A stretch of 26,809 nt of DNA from an uncultured Saprospiraceae bacterium. GTDB lineage: Bacteria > Bacteroidota > Bacteroidia > Chitinophagales > Saprospiraceae. The DNA lies in contig CALHBW010000445.1 of the NCBI GenBank assembly GCA_937930625.1, forward strand, positions 1 to 26,809, in the 5' to 3' direction. Below are positions 22,918 to 26,809 of the stretch, in pieces. The notes under the pieces are model-generated. The model did no database searches. It was not told where the DNA came from and saw nothing but the letters and a program-made list of their open reading frames with translations. Numbering within the stretch: position 1 is the first letter of the stretch; the number at the start of each line of letters is the position of its first letter. The position numbers were made by a program, and so were the translations under genes.

Positions 22918-24714
22918 TCAGACTTTTATTTCGTCGCTTTCTGACTTTTGTTTTTCCAACATTTCAAAATAAAAGCCTTTACTCGCCAACAATTCTTCAT
23001 GCGTACCTGCTTCGCTAATGAGTCCGTTTTCGAGTACAATAATTTTATCAAACTGCAAAGAAGAATAAATTCTGTGTGTAATAATTATCGTAGTTTTGTC
23101 TGCCAAAGCTCCGTTCAAATATCCCAAGATGGTTTGTTCGGTGTTGGCATCTACGGCAGAAAGGCAGTCGTCGAGGATGATAATATCCGGCTCTTTTATC
23201 AAAGCCCGCGCAATCGAGATACGTTGTTTTTGCCCGCCCGAAAGCGTGACACCGCGCTCGCCCACAACGGTATCAAAACCCTTGCTCAAACCTCTAACCT
23301 CTTGATAAACAGCCGCATACTTCGTAAATTCTTTTATTTTATCGAGGTCGGCATCGTGCGTACCAAAGGCTACATTGGCAGCTACGGTATCCGAAAAAAG
23401 GAAGCTGTCTTGGGGGACATAACCTATCTTTTGACGTAGCACTGAAAGATTATAATTTCGTATATTTTCATTATCTATAAGTATTTGCCCGTCAGTGACA
23501 TCATACATGCGTAAGAGCAAATCAGCAATAGTTGTTTTGCCTGTTCCGGTACGTCCGATGATTGCCAAGCGTTCGCCGGGTTGGAGGCTAAAAGAGATAT
23601 TTCGGAGGGCTTGAATACCCGTATCAGGGTACACAAATCTTACATTTTGGAACTCAATTTTTCCATTAAATTTTTCTACAGAAATGGCTTTTTCTTCATT
23701 GCTTATGTCCGGTTTGGTCTCCAAAAACTCATTTATTCGCTTTTGAGAGGCAGCCGCTTGCTGCACAATTGACGCTACCCAACCGATAGCTGTAACGGGC
23801 CAAGTCAGCATATTCACATAAATAACAAATTCGGCAATATTTCCCGGCGTGATATTGCCCTTAATCACCTGTAAGCCCCCTACATAGACTGTCACAATCG
23901 TACTCATTCCTATCAAAAGCAACATCAAAGGGTGAAACAGGGCTTGCACCCGCGCCAATTCCATTGTTTTATCCTTATATTTTTCGCTTTCTTTGGAGAA
24001 AAAACGCGCCATCGGCAATTCTTGTACATAGGATTTGATGACCCGAATCCCCGAATATACTTCCTGCGATGCACTATTGAGTACCGATAATTGCTGTTGT
24101 ATCGCGGTACTTTTTTTATTAATTAAATTACTAACATAATAAATGGAAATAGAAAGAAATGGAAGTGGTAAAAGGGCGTACAAAGTCAATTCCACACTCA
24201 CGCTCAACATCGCATAAATGACCATCGTAAACAAGCCCACCAAGTTGATACCATACATTATAGCCGGACCGAGATACATGCGTACTTTACTCACATCTTC
24301 TGTAATCCGCGCCATCAAATCGCCCGTATTGTTTTTTTTGTAAAATGCTAAATCTAATTTTTCATAATGGGAAAATATTTCATTCCGCAAATCAAATTCA
24401 ATCAAACGCGACATCACAATAATCGTTTGCCGCATAAAATACATAAATACACCCGCCGTCAATGCCAACAGTAGCACCACTACCCCGAAAAATAATAAAA
24501 TCTTAGCCAGCGAAGCATACAATTCCGCTTGCGAATCGAAGCCCTCATACATGCGATACAAACCGATGTTTTCGACCACCAAATCCAGTGCATAGCGCAC
24601 CATTCGCGGTTGTAGTATTTTGAAATAATTTTGGCATAATACAAATACCGTCCCTATCAAGAGATGCCATTTGTATTTGATAAAATATTTATTCAGGTAA
24701 AAAAGGTACTTCAT
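22918..24714 (-). CDS. ABC exporter half-transporter (MdlA/BmrC-like permease-ATPase fusion)
   Basis: 598 residues. The transmembrane domain (about 15-320) has six hydrophobic helices and the coupling segment 'FYKKNNTGDLMARITEDV'. The nucleotide-binding domain (353-590) has Walker A GRTGTGKTT (387-395), Q-loop VPQDSF (433-438), signature LSGGQKQR (491-498), Walker B IIILDD (511-516) and H-loop H547. The residue after the Walker B Asp is Asp (D516) instead of the catalytic Glu, and the context DDCLSAVD matches the degenerate partner in heterodimeric exporters such as MdlAB or BmrCD. The likely role is drug, lipid or peptide export across the inner membrane. The canonical partner is not adjacent. 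Confidence 0.93.
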   Translation of the reverse strand: MKYLFYLNKYFIKYKWHLLIGTVFVLCQNYFKILQPRMVRYALDLVVENIGLYRMYEGFDSQAELYASLAKILLFFGVVVLLLALTAGVFMYFMRQTIIVMSRLIEFDLRNEIFSHYEKLDLAFYKKNNTGDLMARITEDVSKVRMYLGPAIMYGINLVGLFTMVIYAMLSVSVELTLYALLPLPFLSISIYYVSNLINKKSTAIQQQLSVLNSASQEVYSGIRVIKSYVQELPMARFFSKESEKYKDKTMELARVQALFHPLMLLLIGMSTIVTVYVGGLQVIKGNITPGNIAEFVIYVNMLTWPVTAIGWVASIVQQAAASQKRINEFLETKPDISNEEKAISVEKFNGKIEFQNVRFVYPDTGIQALRNISFSLQPGERLAIIGRTGTGKTTIADLLLRMYDVTDGQILIDNENIRNYNLSVLRQKIGYVPQDSFLFSDTVAANVAFGTHDADLDKIKEFTKYAAVYQEVRGLSKGFDTVVGERGVTLSGGQKQRISIARALIKEPDIIILDDCLSAVDANTEQTILGYLNGALADKTTIIITHRIYSSLQFDKIIVLENGLISEAGTHEELLASKGFYFEMLEKQKSESDEIKV

Positions 24715-25270
24715 GGTTTAAGTTCAAGCACAAGTCTCAAGCGCAAGTTCAAGTACAAATTGTGAACGCGGATTTTTGCAAATGTACAATCAAGACAAGA
24801 GATGTGAGACATGAGACGTGAGTTATTTTTGGGTAAATTCTCATTTAACTTGTATTAACGATACCCTCACAAATTGCCGAATTAGCGTCAGGTTTAGTAT
24901 TTTTTAATAAATAAAAATTTGATAATCAGTAAATTGCAATTAGAATAGTCAAATAATTTCTTTTATTATTTTGTAAAATAATCCAAATATTAATTTTTTT
25001 TCGCGGATAATTTTTTGATAATGATTTTTTTAGATAAAATTTATAATTCAAAAAAGAGAAAAAATCACTACAAATAACTGTTCATCAGATTATAGGTTAT
25101 TTTTGCTGCGTTCCTAAAACTAAAAAAGAGGCAAACACAAGTTTGCCTCTTTTCTAACAATATCTCATCAAGATAGTTCTCTCGTCTTACCTCTCTATCT
25201 CTCGTCTCTCGTCTCACCTCTCTATCTCTCGTCTCTCGTCTCTCGTCTCACCTCTCTTATCTCTCGTCTC
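24715..25270. other. Intergenic region (556 bp) with spacer repeats
   Basis: The ABC gene leader holds a caagttcaagcacaag-type tandem word (24720-24757) and gagatgtgagac words (24793-24825). The middle (24830-25110) is A+T-rich with nothing recognisable. The right end has the adhesin terminator (25122-25154) and a CTCTCGTCT array (25172-25278). Confidence 0.6.
25122..25154 (-). terminator. Rho-independent terminator of the adhesin gene
   Basis: Perfect stem aaaagaggcaaac / gtttgcctctttt around 'acaa' with flanking A- and T-runs. It lies about 115 bp past the stop of the minus-strand gene at 25271, with the CTCTCGTCT array between. Confidence 0.85.
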
Positions 25271-25278
25271 TTACCTCA
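25172..25278. repeat. CTCTCGTCT-type imperfect tandem array
   Basis: About ten imperfect copies of ctctcgtct with interspersed 'cacctctctat' units, between the adhesin stop codon and its terminator and just touching the 3' end of the coding sequence. The same words occur near 7736-7860. Confidence 0.8.
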
Positions 25279-26809
25279 CGAGTGTTGCATCACCTTTGTA
25301 TTGAATCGTTTCTCCATCAATAAAATCAACTTCGATAGCATATAAAAATACCCCCGGATTCATAGGTCTATTTCTGAAAGTACCATCCCAGCCTTGTGTG
25401 GGGTCGTCGGTAGAGAAGTTGTTATTTTCGAATACCAATTCACCCCAACGGTCGTATACACGCATTGATTTGACTTGTACGACACCTTTGCCTCCGAAGA
25501 CCATGAAGGCATCATTTGTACCGTCAAAGTCGGGTGAGAATATGTTTGGAATGAATATATTTCGCTCTTTTTTCACTCTGACCGTAATCATATCCGAAGC
25601 ACTACATCCCGTAATCGTATCGGTTGCGGTGACGGTGTAAGTTGTCGTTTCAAACGGCATTGCGTAAGGTGCATCACAGTCTGTGCAAGTCAAGCCATCC
25701 GGCGGCGACCATGTGAATACAAAATTGTCAGATAGCTGATTGATTTGGGCAGAAAGTTGAATGCTGTCGCCAAATGAAATTTCTACATCAGGTCCGGCAT
25801 CTACTATAAGTCCATCGGGTTGTTCGACCATGATTTCATTCGTGTAAACACATCCATCGGCATCCTGTACCGCAACGGTATAGGTTCCTGCTTCCACTCC
25901 AATCCTTATCGGACTTGTTGTAAATGATTCACCATCAAACGAATAGACATATGGTTCTGTTCCACCTGTTACATTTTCCACACTAATCATAGCATCGCTG
26001 TCACCGAAGCAAGTCAGGGAAGATGCGTTCAATTCAAATTCTACTATTGAGGCTTCTTCGATATTGATTTCCGCAGTTTGGGTACAGCCCGCAGCATCTG
26101 TCACCGTTAGATTATACGAGCCGGAACAGAGGTTTTTGACCGTATTATCGGTAGAGCCATCCTCCCAAGTATAAGTAAAAATGCCTGTACCACCACTTGC
26201 CGCTACACTTACCGCACCATCGCAAGTCCCATTACAACTCACTGATTGAATGTTGGTATCTATTACGATTTCGGGTGCTGCGGTCAGCGTTGCACTATCT
26301 GTAACTGTGCAGCCGTTGGCATCAGTTACTGTGAGCGTATAATCGCCTTGTGCCAGTCCGGTTGCAGTGTCGGTGTTTTGATTGTTGCTCCAAGCGTAGG
26401 TGTATGGTTCGGTACCACCTGTCAGTACAGAAGTAATGCTGCCTGTTGGTTCATCAAAACAGTTGGGATTGGTCGCTGTCAATGTCAATGAAAGAACTTC
26501 GGCTTCGGCTTCAATTTCCCACATACAAGTAAGGTCATTGAAAATAGCGTTTTCATTACATTCAGTAACAGGTGGTTCGGGTTGCTGTCCTATAATACTC
26601 CATTCGCAAGTAGCATCATTGAATACTGCGATTTCATAACATTCGACTTCCGGCTGTTCTATTTGATTATTGCTAATTTCCCACATACAATTAATCTCGT
26701 TGAATGTCGCTTCTTCATAACACTCAAGCAAAGGTTCTTCGGGCTGCGTTCCGGTCACTTCCCATTCGCATGAAATATCATTGAATGTTGCCGTTTCGTA
26801 ACAAGCTGT
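25271..26809 (-). CDS. SprB-like secreted adhesin with T9SS type-B (gliding-motility) C-terminus, 5' end off window
   Basis: The frame stays open to the right edge, so the GTG at 26758 is internal. The visible part begins with ~27-residue Cys repeats (pattern CYExAxFNxxxCxWE, three full plus one partial). Then come SprB/PKD-like beta modules of ~75 residues (about 88-160, 165-233, 238-312 counted from the GTG; signatures GGTEPYTYAWS, DANGC), a PKD-like domain (about 317-396, VDAGPDVEISFGDSIQLSAQ) and the gliding-motility-associated C-terminal domain (about 399-495, IPNIFSPDFDGTNDAF...YDRWGELVFE...YKGDATLVR). It is exported by T9SS and held at the surface. Likely an adhesin; partner unknown. 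Confidence 0.92.
   Translation of the reverse strand, partial: TACYETATFNDISCEWEVTGTQPEEPLLECYEEATFNEINCMWEISNNQIEQPEVECYEIAVFNDATCEWSIIGQQPEPPVTECNENAIFNDLTCMWEIEAEAEVLSLTLTATNPNCFDEPTGSITSVLTGGTEPYTYAWSNNQNTDTATGLAQGDYTLTVTDANGCTVTDSATLTAAPEIVIDTNIQSVSCNGTCDGAVSVAASGGTGIFTYTWEDGSTDNTVKNLCSGSYNLTVTDAAGCTQTAEINIEEASIVEFELNASSLTCFGDSDAMISVENVTGGTEPYVYSFDGESFTTSPIRIGVEAGTYTVAVQDADGCVYTNEIMVEQPDGLIVDAGPDVEISFGDSIQLSAQINQLSDNFVFTWSPPDGLTCTDCDAPYAMPFETTTYTVTATDTITGCSASDMITVRVKKERNIFIPNIFSPDFDGTNDAFMVFGGKGVVQVKSMRVYDRWGELVFENNNFSTDDPTQGWDGTFRNRPMNPGVFLYAIEVDFIDGETIQYKGDATLVR
26519..26809 (-). repeat. 81-bp tandem coding repeats
   Basis: Units starting at Cys codons 26803, 26722, 26641 and 26560 (the last one partial) are each exactly 27 codons apart and encode CYExAxFNxxxCxWE plus a Pro/Gln/Glu spacer. 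They continue off the window edge. Confidence 0.85.

Overview
The window reads as chromosomal DNA of a Bacteroidota bacterium, most likely from the Saprospiria/Chitinophagia side of the phylum. The basis is four secreted proteins carrying type IX secretion (T9SS) signals: three type-A C-terminal sorting domains with the 'FPNP ... GxYFxxx' pattern and one type-B 'gliding motility-associated' C-terminus. Further support comes from A+T-rich, ATG-poor intergenic DNA, a DUF3276/PUR-family gene, and intergenic palindromic repeats. No rRNA, tRNA, CRISPR array, phage genes or classical transposase was seen.

Layout. 2-421 (+) is the C-terminal end of a GT4 glycosyltransferase. 1011-3566 (-) is a secreted M43 metalloprotease with T9SS signal. 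4114-5781 (-) is a secreted alpha/beta-hydrolase with a dockerin-like tail. 5944-6225 is a nested inverted-repeat element beside a probable gene remnant. 6530-7735 (-) is a DUF547 lipoprotein. 7920-9644 (-) is a GT-C membrane glycosyltransferase split by an in-frame 345-bp repeat element. 9648-11084 (-) is an AAA ATPase with a nuclease-like C-terminus, closely coupled to the GT-C gene and preceded by a concentric palindrome. 11696-15178 (-) is a large T9SS-exported repeat protein with a VHL-beta-like N-terminal domain. 16259-18544 (+) holds a seven-heme cytochrome/TPR lipoprotein followed by a DUF2834 membrane protein. 18571-19410 (-) is DUF58. 20251-21984 (+) is a T9SS-exported heme plus copper-monooxygenase-like protein. 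22264-22773 (-) is a DUF3276/PUR-like protein. 22918-24714 (-) is an ABC exporter half. 25271-26809 (-) is the end of a SprB-like adhesin that runs off the window.

How the genes fit together. Most are single-gene units separated by long A+T-rich spacers with hairpins or repeats. The two convincing co-transcribed pairs are the ATPase/GT-C pair (3-bp gap) and the cytochrome/DUF2834 pair (27-bp gap). The common theme is envelope and surface function: secreted hydrolases, adhesins, extracytoplasmic redox proteins and membrane glycosylation.

The most unusual signals are in the repeats. (1) A 345-bp element with perfect 32-bp terminal inverted repeats is translated in frame inside a membrane glycosyltransferase, resembling Rickettsia palindromic elements. 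(2) A 99-bp concentric palindrome sits just upstream of the AAA ATPase/nuclease-like gene. (3) A dispersed ~165-bp inverted-repeat element lies in opposite orientation near both ends of the window, and its core 11-mer TCGTCWGACGA occurs six times, always between genes.
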